17,717 bases of DNA, from assembly GCA_945281075.1 (NCBI GenBank), contig CALYQE010000029.1:1-17717 (forward strand), read 5' to 3'. Made by a program: the position numbers and the translations under genes. Under the pieces are notes generated by a model, which worked only from the letters and a program-made list of their open reading frames with translations, made no database searches and was not told the origin of the DNA. Within the stretch, counting starts at the first letter, position 1; each line of letters begins with the position of its first letter. Positions 1 to 6,746 of the stretch are shown piece by piece. Origin of the DNA: an uncultured Lactobacillus sp. Lineage in GTDB: Bacteria; Bacillota; Bacilli; Lactobacillales; Lactobacillaceae.

Positions 1-313
1 AATTATGGTTTACTTTACGCTTTACACCGTCAATATTATTAGCTTTGAGATACTGCTTTTTATTTTTCACTTTATAGTAAGGAGCATGCGGCTGGGTTCC
101 AATAATTATCGGCTGATCATCAAGAATAACGTTGGAATAAGCATGGTATTTCCCTTTAACTTTTTTGCCTTCCTTAGAATAGGCCTGAGCATCATGCATA
201 ATTGTCTTGGAAATAGAATGACTTGCAGCATGAACCGAATTTAGTTGGCTACTTATACCAACAGAAATGACGCATAGTGCTGCAACTATCAAATATTTAA
301 CTTTTTGCTTCAT
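1..313 (-). CDS. Partial secreted SLAP-domain-like surface protein (C-terminus outside window)
   Basis: An open frame of 104 codons runs from the ATG at 313 off the left edge, so the C-terminus is missing. The protein starts with a signal peptide: MKQKVK, a hydrophobic stretch of about 15 residues, then a probable cleavage site at VHAAS (residues 28-32). The exported part (KTIMHDAQAYSKEG, KGKYHAYSNV, YYKVKNKKQYLKANNIDG) has the pattern of the Lactobacillus SLAP domain: a short initial strand, an 'AY-K-G' turn, then Y-K-V-...-YLKA-NIDG. In that family the domain holds proteins non-covalently to the cell wall. A gene on the opposite strand at 5-244 would be a shadow. The RBS is GAGG about 7 nt before the ATG (RC of 322-331). 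The domain call is from pattern memory and is good but not certain; whether more domains follow cannot be seen. Confidence 0.75.
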   Translation of the reverse strand, partial: MKQKVKYLIVAALCVISVGISSQLNSVHAASHSISKTIMHDAQAYSKEGKKVKGKYHAYSNVILDDQPIIIGTQPHAPYYKVKNKKQYLKANNIDGVKRKVNHN

Positions 314-354
314 AATTAGTTGCCTCTTTCTATTTAACTTCATAGTATAGTTTT

Positions 355-384
355 ATTATATGCAGTTTCGGGAAATGATTGGAA
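355..384 (-). promoter_or_regulatory. Possible promoter of the SLAP-like gene
   Basis: On the minus strand a consensus -10 hexamer TATAAT (RC of 355-360) lies about 40 nt upstream of the ATG at 313. The hexamer at the right distance upstream is only a weak -35 (TTCCAA, RC of 379-384, 18-nt spacer). The rest of 314-436 shows no gene and no clear terminator for the 120-residue gene upstream. Confidence 0.4.
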
Positions 385-436
385 GAAAACCACAAAACTA
401 AAAGCATTTTTTCTAAAACTACTGATCCTGCTCAAG

Positions 437-799
437 TTATTTTTCCAAAAGGCTGACGTCGCGCACGCTAATTCTAAAAACTGGTTTTACATCATAATTG
501 ACAACGCAGTATTTATGATCAATTATTCCGTCATATTCAAGTATATTGCCAGTGCTTTGATTCTCACTAGTTATCTTAAAATGCCGATCCTTGCATTTTT
601 TCAATACATCATATGTTTGCTGATCATACGAGTAATAACTAAGACTGCGTTCACTTTTAAAAGCATTATAGGCCATTGTTTCTAAAGAAAAATGATATAA
701 CTTTATCCCCATATTCAGGATAAAACAAACTACGAGAGCAGCTATGATAAATTCTCCAATCTGTTTAGCAAAAGCGATGATAATTTTTTTGAACTTCAT
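437..799 (-). CDS. Small single-span membrane-anchored protein, unknown function
   Basis: This 120-residue protein has a short basic N-terminus (MKFKK), one hydrophobic segment at about residues 15-36 (EFIIAALVVCFILNMGIKL) and a polar tail of about 85 residues with many Tyr, Lys and Asp, including two Cys (K-C-K near 69 and YCVV near 98). This fits a single-pass anchor with the tail probably outside the cell. I do not recognise the family. The ATG at 799 has no properly spaced RBS of its own (AAAGG directly abuts it). However, it overlaps the stop of a 14-codon ORF by ATGA, so translational coupling to that leader is likely. An in-frame TAA just upstream (803-805) rules out a longer start. 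Confidence 0.6.
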   Translation of the reverse strand: MKFKKIIIAFAKQIGEFIIAALVVCFILNMGIKLYHFSLETMAYNAFKSERSLSYYSYDQQTYDVLKKCKDRHFKITSENQSTGNILEYDGIIDHKYCVVNYDVKPVFRISVRDVSLLEK

Positions 800-840
800 C
801 CTTTATTCCGTCCTAACCTAATTGCGTCAATTTTAATCAT
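796..840 (-). CDS. Probable 14-codon leader ORF coupled to the 120-residue gene
   Basis: The minus strand holds ATG-ATT-AAA ... GGA-TGA, encoding MIKIDAIRLGRNKG. It has a GGAG RBS (RC of 848-851) 7 nt before its ATG, and its TGA overlaps the ATG of the next gene (ATGA overlap). The downstream gene lacks its own spaced RBS, so this short ORF may serve to load ribosomes for it. The peptide itself shows no recognisable motif. It could be fortuitous; protein-level conservation is unknown. Confidence 0.4.
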   Translation of the reverse strand: MIKIDAIRLGRNKG

Positions 841-937
841 AATATCGCTCCAATAACTTAATCGTATTCACTTTTTTGCTCGCGTTGAAACAGACCTTGA
901 TAATCAAAGCTGTTTGATGTTGATAATTTAAGTGTTG

Positions 938-951
938 ACCAAGCGCTTGGT
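938..951. promoter_or_regulatory. Perfect 14-bp palindrome ACCAAGCGCTTGGT (LacI-type operator look-alike)
   Basis: ACCAAGCGCTTGGT is fully self-complementary and has the central AAGCGCTT core seen in LacI/GalR-family operators. It lacks the TG...CA ends of a good CcpA cre site. It lies about 100 nt upstream of the 14-codon leader and the 120-residue gene, between that gene and the end of the upstream gene. No LacI-family gene is in the window. Confidence 0.4.
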
Positions 952-981
952 AAATTGCGGTAAAAAATGTCTCTAAACAAC

Positions 982-1013
982 AAAAGGCCAAAATTTTTTT
1001 GGCTTTTTGCTTT
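982..1013 (-). terminator. Hairpin after the 204-residue secreted-protein gene
   Basis: Directly after the stop codon the minus strand reads AAAAGCCAAAA, a short A-rich loop, then TTTTGGCCTTTT: an 11-bp stem with one bulged base. The T-tail is weak on the minus strand (TTGTTTAG). It is better on the plus strand (TTTTTGCTTTT), but no plus-strand gene ends here. It is likely a terminator, of modest quality. Confidence 0.5.
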
Positions 1014-1014
1014 T

Positions 1015-1629
1015 CTAAATACTGCCCAGCAAAAGTGTCGGAAGGTTGGCAAATCTTTTATCCTTAAGCCATTGCTTTAACTGCTGAAGTGATTCAAAAG
1101 CTAGCTCTTTATTTTTGCCTTGTAATTTACTAGCGAGCTGATTGGCCTTGTCGAATTGAATTGAAGCTGTTTGGCTGTCTTCAGCTCTGATTGCTTTTAG
1201 CTCTGCATTTATTAACGGCTGCAGCGCCGCTTTTTGCGCATTCACATTATTAACGCCCGTTAAAAAATTTGTCCAAAAATGATACTCACCATTTTTAGAG
1301 ACTAGGTGGATTGCAGAACCATTGTTTACAGACTTTACCTTGTTGATCATGAACAACATGTCTTGATTTTTGATTTTTTGGGCATCTTCAAGGCTGTATG
1401 AAATACGGTCTTCAGAATCATCACGGTATAAATATGTTTCATTCAGTTTAAAGACATAGCCTGCCTTGGCTAACTTCTTTGACCATAACTTATCAATTGC
1501 ATTATCGTCATCTTCTAAAATGGGCTCACTTGCAGCTGCATTTGCTTTAGCATTCACTTTTCCCAAACTAGCCAATGTACCGCATCCCAGAATTAAGACA
1601 GCGACTAAAACCTTGCTTGTTCTCTTCAC
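1015..1629 (-). CDS. Small secreted protein, unknown function
   Basis: This is a 204-residue protein with a clear signal peptide: MKRTSK, hydrophobic VLVAVLILGCGTLASLG, then an Ala-rich region (VNAKANAAASEP) with several possible cleavage sites around 27-33. The mature part is charged. Residues about 55-125 look like a mixed alpha/beta domain (YVFKLNETYLYRDD, MLFMINKVKSV, YHFWTNF), followed by a Lys/Glu/Gln-rich helical tail (about 130-195). No cell-wall anchor, lipobox or catalytic motif is visible: the Cys in the signal region (LGCGTL) sits too early and in the wrong context for a lipoprotein. The start is GTG at 1629, chosen because a very strong RBS (AAAGGGGG, RC of 1637-1644) sits 7 nt upstream. 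I do not recognise the family. Confidence 0.65.
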   Translation of the reverse strand: MKRTSKVLVAVLILGCGTLASLGKVNAKANAAASEPILEDDDNAIDKLWSKKLAKAGYVFKLNETYLYRDDSEDRISYSLEDAQKIKNQDMLFMINKVKSVNNGSAIHLVSKNGEYHFWTNFLTGVNNVNAQKAALQPLINAELKAIRAEDSQTASIQFDKANQLASKLQGKNKELAFESLQQLKQWLKDKRFANLPTLLLGSI

Positions 1630-1714
1630 CGTTAGGCCCCCTTTGCACCCAAAAATCGTTATTTACTTTTATAATATTATTTTAATGCTTGTTATTAAAA
1701 ATTGACATTATTAA

Positions 1715-1731
1715 TTTAGTAGCGTACTAAA
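1715..1731. promoter_or_regulatory. 17-bp inverted repeat upstream of the secreted-protein gene
   Basis: TTTAGTA-GCG-TACTAAA has perfect 7-bp arms around a 3-bp centre. It lies about 85 nt upstream of the GTG at 1629 in a very AT-rich stretch. Several -10-like hexamers lie between it and the gene (TATTAT or TATAAA on the minus strand near 1667-1675), but no good -35, so the promoter cannot be placed with confidence. The size and position fit an operator; the regulator is unknown. Confidence 0.35.
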
Positions 1732-1752
1732 AAAGAACTAATTACCAGCTTA

Positions 1753-1788
1753 AAATGATCCAGCTTTTCAGCATTAGCAAAATCATTT
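1753..1788 (-). terminator. Weak possible terminator hairpin after nagA
   Basis: AAATGAT (1753-1759) pairs with ATCATTT (1782-1788) around a 22-nt loop, 31 nt downstream of the nagA stop. The stem is AT-rich and the following T-run is short, so this is only a weak candidate. Confidence 0.2.
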
Positions 1789-1818
1789 CAAGTAAGAAAA
1801 TTAGTCCTTTGGTCGTTT

Positions 1819-2973
1819 TTATGCCTGATAGCGCGACTTGCCATTCAAGTAAGTTTCACTTAAAGTCATGTCAGGATTCAAGACAATAAAGTCAGCCGGC
1901 TTATCCGGAGCTATTGAACCACATTGATCCAAGATATTGGCACTTTTGGCTGGCACATATGACGCCATCATAATTGCTTCTTCTGGCGTTGCCGCGTTCC
2001 AATCAACCACATTCTTAACCGCAGTATTCAGTTGTAAGATACTACCGGCCAAATTGTCGCCGTCCTTGAGACGTGCCATGCCGTCTTTTACGTAAACTGG
2101 CAGTTCACCAAGCATGTAGTCACCGTCTGGCATCATTCCAGCTTCCATGCAGTCAGTAATTAGGCAAACATGTTCTGGTCCCTTGGCTTTGATCAAAACC
2201 CGCACCATTTCTTTTTTAACATGGTGACCGTCACAGATTAATTCATCAGTAACATGATCCAAGTCCATTGCTGCATTTGAAATTGATGAGTCGTGATGCG
2301 CTGGATCCGGCATCCCATTGAAAGTATGGGTAAACATGGTTGCACCAGCTTCAACACCGGCTTTAGCTTGGGCATAGGTAGCACTTGAGTGACCTAGTGA
2401 TACTACAACGCCCTCCTGCACGACAGCACGAATAAATTCCTTAGCGCCTTTTCTTTCGGGTGCAAGTGAAATCTTATTCAGCAAGCCTTTGGATTGATCA
2501 CGCCAAGCATTAAACTGCTTAACATCCGGGTCAAGCAGGTACTTGGGGTTTTCCGCACCGGCATGTTCAGCAGTAAAGTAAGGACCTTCAAAGTGTAAGC
2601 CCTGAACTTTAGCTCCGGTTTCTTCACCTTTATGTTCCCCGAACATTTGACAAATTCTCGTTAATGTATTTTCATCAGCTGTATAAGTAGTTGGCAGCCA
2701 GCTGGTGACGCCAGATTGCAAAAAGCCTTCGGACAAGTGATTAATTCCATCCCAATCACTTACCATCACGTCTTCTTTCAGTGAGCCGTGAACATGAGTA
2801 TCAACTAGACCTGGTGCAATCCACTTGCCAGAATAATCAATGATTTTACCAGCCGGCTTTTCGCTCTCCGGATAGTAAAAGCCGAACTTGCCATCGTCTT
2901 GAACTTCGAGATAGCCGCCAGTTTCCGTTACATTTTCAAGAAAAAATTTATCAGCATGAATAAAATAGGTCAT
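1819..2973 (-). CDS. nagA: N-acetylglucosamine-6-phosphate deacetylase
   Basis: NagA is a cytoplasmic amidohydrolase that converts GlcNAc-6-phosphate to glucosamine-6-phosphate and acetate, joining amino-sugar use and cell-wall recycling to glycolysis. The 384-residue length is normal. Visible motifs: the metal-binding HxH in VDTHVHG (His60, His62), HFEGP with the metal-ligand Glu129, SLGHS (His195), FTHTFNGM (His216), a CDGHHV substrate segment at 248-252, and LITDCMEAG with the catalytic Asp274. These are all the hallmarks of an active enzyme. The start is ATG 2973, with AAAGG about 10 nt upstream. The gene is divergent from the GH31-like gene across 155 bp that hold a NagR/dre-like palindrome, so induction by amino sugar is likely. 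No nagB lies in the window. Confidence 0.95.
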   Translation of the reverse strand: MTYFIHADKFFLENVTETGGYLEVQDDGKFGFYYPESEKPAGKIIDYSGKWIAPGLVDTHVHGSLKEDVMVSDWDGINHLSEGFLQSGVTSWLPTTYTADENTLTRICQMFGEHKGEETGAKVQGLHFEGPYFTAEHAGAENPKYLLDPDVKQFNAWRDQSKGLLNKISLAPERKGAKEFIRAVVQEGVVVSLGHSSATYAQAKAGVEAGATMFTHTFNGMPDPAHHDSSISNAAMDLDHVTDELICDGHHVKKEMVRVLIKAKGPEHVCLITDCMEAGMMPDGDYMLGELPVYVKDGMARLKDGDNLAGSILQLNTAVKNVVDWNAATPEEAIMMASYVPAKSANILDQCGSIAPDKPADFIVLNPDMTLSETYLNGKSRYQA

Positions 2974-3036
2974 AATTTTTGCCTTTCACTTAAAAACTTG
3001 AGCTTTGTCGTTACAGGTTAATTTTAGCCTAATAAA

Positions 3037-3050
3037 TTGGTCTTGACCAG
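3037..3050. promoter_or_regulatory. NagR/dre-like operator between nagA and the GH31-like gene
   Basis: TTGGTCTTGACCAG contains the perfect palindrome TGGTC-TT-GACCA. GntR/HutC-type NagR regulators of Firmicutes bind dre sites of the form TGGTnnAGACCA or TGGTCTAnACCA, so this is a good match in form. On the minus strand it overlaps the position of the -35 of a possible nagA promoter (TGGTCA, 18 nt, TAAAAT), which suits repression. The regulator gene itself is not in the window. Confidence 0.6.
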
Positions 3051-3089
3051 TTGAATTACAAATACTGCGGAAAGTTTGTGTTTTTTAGT

Positions 3090-3095
3090 TATAAT
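3090..3095 (+). promoter_or_regulatory. -10 hexamer of the GH31-like gene promoter
   Basis: A consensus TATAAT lies 34 nt before the ATG at 3129. No good -35 is seen at 16-18 nt upstream, so transcription may be weak or need an activator. An AGGAAG RBS (3115-3120) follows, 8 nt before the ATG. Confidence 0.45.
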
Positions 3096-3128
3096 AGGTG
3101 TAGGTAGACTATATAGGAAGCAACAATC

Positions 3129-6122
3129 ATGATACAAGAAACTCAATCAAGCAGACACCAATTAGGAGCATTAACTGGAGCAAGCCGCCGCGATGATTAT
3201 TATGAATTGCATTTTGCAACTGGCGAAATCGCACGCTTTTATATTCTAGCAGACGGTATTTTTCGGCTTTTTCTTGATCCTGAACAAGAGTTCAATGAAA
3301 GCCGTACTTCATTTATTCAGTTAAATCAGTTTGACCAGCAAGCGTTTGACGATTCACGGGTTCGCGCGACCAGTGATTCTTTAATTATTCATGCTGGCAA
3401 TTACCAAATTATTTTTGGGCAAAAACCAGCCGTGATGAGCATTTTCGACGAGAACTTGCATAAGACGCGAATGTCCCAAGCAGCGCCACTTGAATTGTCC
3501 GCTGAACAAACTACTGAATTTTTAGCCCAAAATAAAAATGAATTTTACTTTGGTGGCGGTCTGCAGAACGGTTTCTTTAGTCACAAGGGTCGCAAAATCA
3601 ACATTGAGTGTGATCATATCACTGGTAAGGGCGGCGTTGTCAGCCAAGTACCATTCTTCTGGTCAAATGCCGGCTACGGTGAATTGCGCAATACTGCTCA
3701 GCCAGGCACTTATGACTTTGGCGAACAAGACAGCCGCCTATGTACGCTCTGGCACCAAGATTCCGTCTTTGATAGCTTTTATCTTTTAGGCACGACCCCG
3801 CAAGCAATTATTGCTAAGTTGTACGCTTTGACCGGTCAACCGCTATTGCTGCCCGAATATGCTCTGGGGTTAGGACACATTGGTAATTTTTGCACTACGC
3901 TCTGGCAGCCTAGTGAAGCCGCCACCCGTAATGCAACAAAGATCAATAACAACTTTTACACCAGAACAAGCGATGAAACAGCCGCCTCCGGTAAGGCTTC
4001 GCTCAACGGCGAGGAAAATTATCAATTTTCTGCAAGGGCAATGATCGACCGTTATCAAGCACAGAAGTTTCCGCTCAGCTGGTTCATCCCTAACTATCTG
4101 GTTAATAAGGCTAACGATCAAGCTTTGAGCTTTTTTAATGATTATGCCTTAAGTCAAGACGTTCAACCCGGTTGGTGGCATCAAGAAGAAGCTGCTTTAC
4201 CGGCTAAAACTGCTTTCACAATGGTTAACGATGACCGCCTGACGCAAGCCGATGCAGCTGCACTAACAGCAGAACCAGAGATGCAGCGTCCACTTGTTTT
4301 AAGCACCAATGGCACAATTGGCACGCAAAAGACAGCTGCACTTGTTTACGGCGATGTTGGCGGCAATTGGGAAAGCATCGCTACACAGGTGGCCGGATTA
4401 ATCGGGTCCAATTTATCAGGTCAGCCCCTTGTCGGCACACCGGTAGACGGCATTTTCGGTGGTGGCAATGCCCAAATTAGCGTGCGCGACTTTGAATGGA
4501 AAGCTTTTACGCCGCTTTTGTTCAGCCTTGATGATCAAGGCGATTTCAGCAAGACGCCCTTTGCTTATAATCGGAAAATTACGGAAATCAACCGGGCTTA
4601 TTTAAAACTTCATCATCGACTTCAAAACTACTTTTACACATCAAATGTACAGGCACTTGCAGGTGACCCAATCATTCGGCCTTTATTGATTAACTTCCCA
4701 GAAGAGCAGGCAAATTATACCGAGCAGTTCGGCAGCGAATTTATGCTGGGCGATAACTTGTTGATTGCACCTATTACTAATGGCCGTGAAGATGAACACG
4801 GCAACTCGCGCAAGGACAACTTATATTTACCTGGCAAGCATACCATGTGGATTGATCTTTTCACGGGACAAAAATATGCCGGCGGTCGTGTTTATAACCG
4901 GCTTTCCTATCCTACTTGGCACTTACCTGTTTTTGTTCGCGGCGGTAGCATTTTCGATTTTGGCAAACGCGATTACGTCATTTATCCCCAGGACCGCAGC
5001 CAAGCAAAAATTTATAGTGACAACGGATTAAAGTTTTCTGACCAGTCCCATTATCAAACGGCTATCACCAGCTCACTTGAGGAAGAAAAGCTGGTCGTGA
5101 CGATTAACCCGGCTGAGGGCAAAATCGACGAAAAGTTGGCCAAACAACCCACAAGTTTAACCTTAATGTGTGATGCATACCCTAACCAGATAATTGTTAA
5201 AGTCAATGATCAGGCTATTCCAATGCAGGTATACGGCTCACTTGAATCGTTCAATCATGCTAGCGAAGGGATTTTTTATCAGACTGCTTGCACGCTTCCT
5301 GAATTTACGCCATATACCGAGGCAACGCAAAATGCACTCAAAATTAAGCTGGCCAGTCGGGAGATTGCCAACACGAAAATTGAAGTAATTGTGCGCAACT
5401 TTTCATACAGCAGCAAAGTAATGGCTTACAGCATCACCAGTGGCATTTTACGTTCGCCAAAATTGCCAGCGGTTGATTCAAGCAAAATTACGGCTCATTC
5501 GTTTGAACTCGCATGGCCACAAAAGCGGGCAGTTCAAATTGAAGTTAACCATCTTCTTTATGAAGGCATTAGCGGCGATAGCTTTACTTTCCATGAGTTA
5601 ACGCCCAACACACGCTATATTCTTCGGATGCGTTATGTCGCTGGCAACAAAGTATCAGAATGGTCCGAAGACTTTGGCGTGATTACTAAGCATGCCGCCG
5701 AAGACTTTGCTATTAAGGACATTCAGGTGACGAGCAATTTCGCCAGTCAAGCGCATCATCCGCTGGCATATCTAACCGATCTCAAGCTGGCAAGTGAATG
5801 GCGAACTGATCAAGCCGCCACTTCGGACCAGCCACTTGAATTGACTTTCACTTTTACTGATGTCGAAAAATTAAGTCGTATGACCTTTGTGCCACGCAAT
5901 ATTGACCATCGCGGCGATCCTATTGAAGTTAGCGTAGCCGTTTCGATGGACGGCGAAAATTTCCAGGCTTATACACAGCACTTAAAATGGAAAGCCGACA
6001 GCAAGAACAAAGTGGTCGGACTGCGTGACGTACGTGCAAAAGCAGTGCGACTGACCGTTTACCAGTCATCCGGTCCGCTTATTGCCGCTCGTGAAATTAT
6101 TTTTTACCGCGCCAAACGGTAA
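3129..6122 (+). CDS. GH31-family-like protein with FN3 and CBM32-like modules; nucleophile apparently lost
   Basis: This is a 997-residue protein with no signal peptide, hence probably cytoplasmic. Residues 1-240 form a GH31 N-terminal beta-sandwich (FYFGGGLQNGFF at 139-150, WSNAGYGELRN at 178-188). Residues 241-600 form the TIM barrel (GLGHIGNFCTTLWQPS, FPLSWFIPNY at 314-323, GDVGGNWES at 408-416, GSNLSGQP, VDGIFGG, RDFEWKAFTPL). A distal beta domain follows (HLPVFVRGGSIF), then an FN3-like module at about 773-854 (ELTPNTRYILRMRYV) and a CBM32/F5-8C-like module at about 858-995. The barrel motifs resemble the GH31 subgroup that includes alpha-N-acetylgalactosaminidases. There the nucleophile Asp lies in a motif like K-x-D-V-A-W-V-G and the acid/base Asp in W-S-G-D-Q-x-G-G. 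The second is represented by Asp409 (GDVGG). The first aligns with AFTMVNDDR (362-370), with Met365 in the nucleophile position. Activity is therefore doubtful; substrate unknown. It is a single-gene unit ending at a strong terminator. Confidence 0.8.
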   Translation: MIQETQSSRHQLGALTGASRRDDYYELHFATGEIARFYILADGIFRLFLDPEQEFNESRTSFIQLNQFDQQAFDDSRVRATSDSLIIHAGNYQIIFGQKPAVMSIFDENLHKTRMSQAAPLELSAEQTTEFLAQNKNEFYFGGGLQNGFFSHKGRKINIECDHITGKGGVVSQVPFFWSNAGYGELRNTAQPGTYDFGEQDSRLCTLWHQDSVFDSFYLLGTTPQAIIAKLYALTGQPLLLPEYALGLGHIGNFCTTLWQPSEAATRNATKINNNFYTRTSDETAASGKASLNGEENYQFSARAMIDRYQAQKFPLSWFIPNYLVNKANDQALSFFNDYALSQDVQPGWWHQEEAALPAKTAFTMVNDDRLTQADAAALTAEPEMQRPLVLSTNGTIGTQKTAALVYGDVGGNWESIATQVAGLIGSNLSGQPLVGTPVDGIFGGGNAQISVRDFEWKAFTPLLFSLDDQGDFSKTPFAYNRKITEINRAYLKLHHRLQNYFYTSNVQALAGDPIIRPLLINFPEEQANYTEQFGSEFMLGDNLLIAPITNGREDEHGNSRKDNLYLPGKHTMWIDLFTGQKYAGGRVYNRLSYPTWHLPVFVRGGSIFDFGKRDYVIYPQDRSQAKIYSDNGLKFSDQSHYQTAITSSLEEEKLVVTINPAEGKIDEKLAKQPTSLTLMCDAYPNQIIVKVNDQAIPMQVYGSLESFNHASEGIFYQTACTLPEFTPYTEATQNALKIKLASREIANTKIEVIVRNFSYSSKVMAYSITSGILRSPKLPAVDSSKITAHSFELAWPQKRAVQIEVNHLLYEGISGDSFTFHELTPNTRYILRMRYVAGNKVSEWSEDFGVITKHAAEDFAIKDIQVTSNFASQAHHPLAYLTDLKLASEWRTDQAATSDQPLELTFTFTDVEKLSRMTFVPRNIDHRGDPIEVSVAVSMDGENFQAYTQHLKWKADSKNKVVGLRDVRAKAVRLTVYQSSGPLIAAREIIFYRAKR

Positions 6123-6143
6123 GTTGCCCACATTTAATAACTA

Positions 6144-6177
6144 AAAAGACACGCAGCTAATTGCGTGTCTTTTATTT
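6144..6177. terminator. Strong bidirectional terminator between convergent GH31-like and PTS-operon genes
   Basis: AAAAGACACGCA (6144-6155) and TGCGTGTCTTTT (6162-6173) form a perfect 12-bp stem around a 6-nt loop, with T-rich tails on both strands. It lies 22 nt after the GH31-like stop and about 90 nt beyond the end of the minus-strand PTS operon, so it probably ends both transcripts. Confidence 0.9.
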
Positions 6178-6263
6178 TGGTCGCTTACTGTAAACCAAAA
6201 CTAAAGTTAGTTCGTGATAATTCACTCTTTAAAAACTAGGCAGAATCTTTGATCTTTAGATTG

Positions 6264-6746
6264 CTACTTAATATAAATGATCAGCATTAAGCATAAGCAA
6301 AACGCGCCTAAACAAGTTAAAGCGATGCTTTTAAGCAACTTGTTTTTGCCTTTAAAACAAACATTTTCGCCACTAGTTCTCACTAGTCCTAGCATGGCCA
6401 ACACAGCGCAAAAGAGATTGCCAACCACTGCCTGGCTGATTACTTGGCAAAGCATTAAAAAACGATATGTGCCTAAATCAGTCAGAATTTTATCTTTTTG
6501 CAGCCAGAGATAGTATCCTAGCAAAAAATCAGTGATGGTCACAATAATATCGACAGTTACCAGTGGAGTAGTCGCCATCATTGTTTTTAAACCTTGCTTT
6601 GTCAGCTGTTTTTCAAACAAAATGAACGCACCGAAGAATAGTGGAATAACGATTAGGGCTCCAATATAAGTGAACAAAATACGGGTGGCAGTCAAATGCG
6701 CTTCATCCAAAAATTTTATTACAAAGCTTTTTGCCTTACTGATCAT
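6264..6746 (-). CDS. Four-span membrane protein co-expressed with the RpiR regulator, unknown function
   Basis: This is a 160-residue very hydrophobic protein with four likely membrane helices (about 23-45, 62-82, 95-122, 138-158) and a basic N-terminus (MISKAKSFVIK). I chose ATG 6746 over an upstream in-frame ATG at 6779. It has AAAAGGG 6-7 nt upstream and overlaps the 3' end of the regulator gene by only 11 nt, whereas the longer start would add a polar 11-residue stretch inside the regulator. The overlap points to translational coupling and places it as the last gene of the PTS operon. No transporter, kinase or enzyme motif is visible. It may modulate the permease or regulator, but that is only inferred from position. 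Confidence 0.65.
   Translation of the reverse strand: MISKAKSFVIKFLDEAHLTATRILFTYIGALIVIPLFFGAFILFEKQLTKQGLKTMMATTPLVTVDIIVTITDFLLGYYLWLQKDKILTDLGTYRFLMLCQVISQAVVGNLFCAVLAMLGLVRTSGENVCFKGKNKLLKSIALTCLGAFCLCLMLIIYIK

Noticed and set aside
5..244. 79-residue open frame on the plus strand at the left edge
   Set aside because: It is antisense to the SLAP-like gene, which has a signal peptide, RBS and a promoter-like -10; the plus-strand frame has none of these.
858..1052. 64-residue open frame on the minus strand after the secreted-protein gene
   Set aside because: It starts inside the 3' end of the gene at 1015-1629 in another frame, has no RBS, runs through the terminator hairpin and encodes a composition unlike a real protein.
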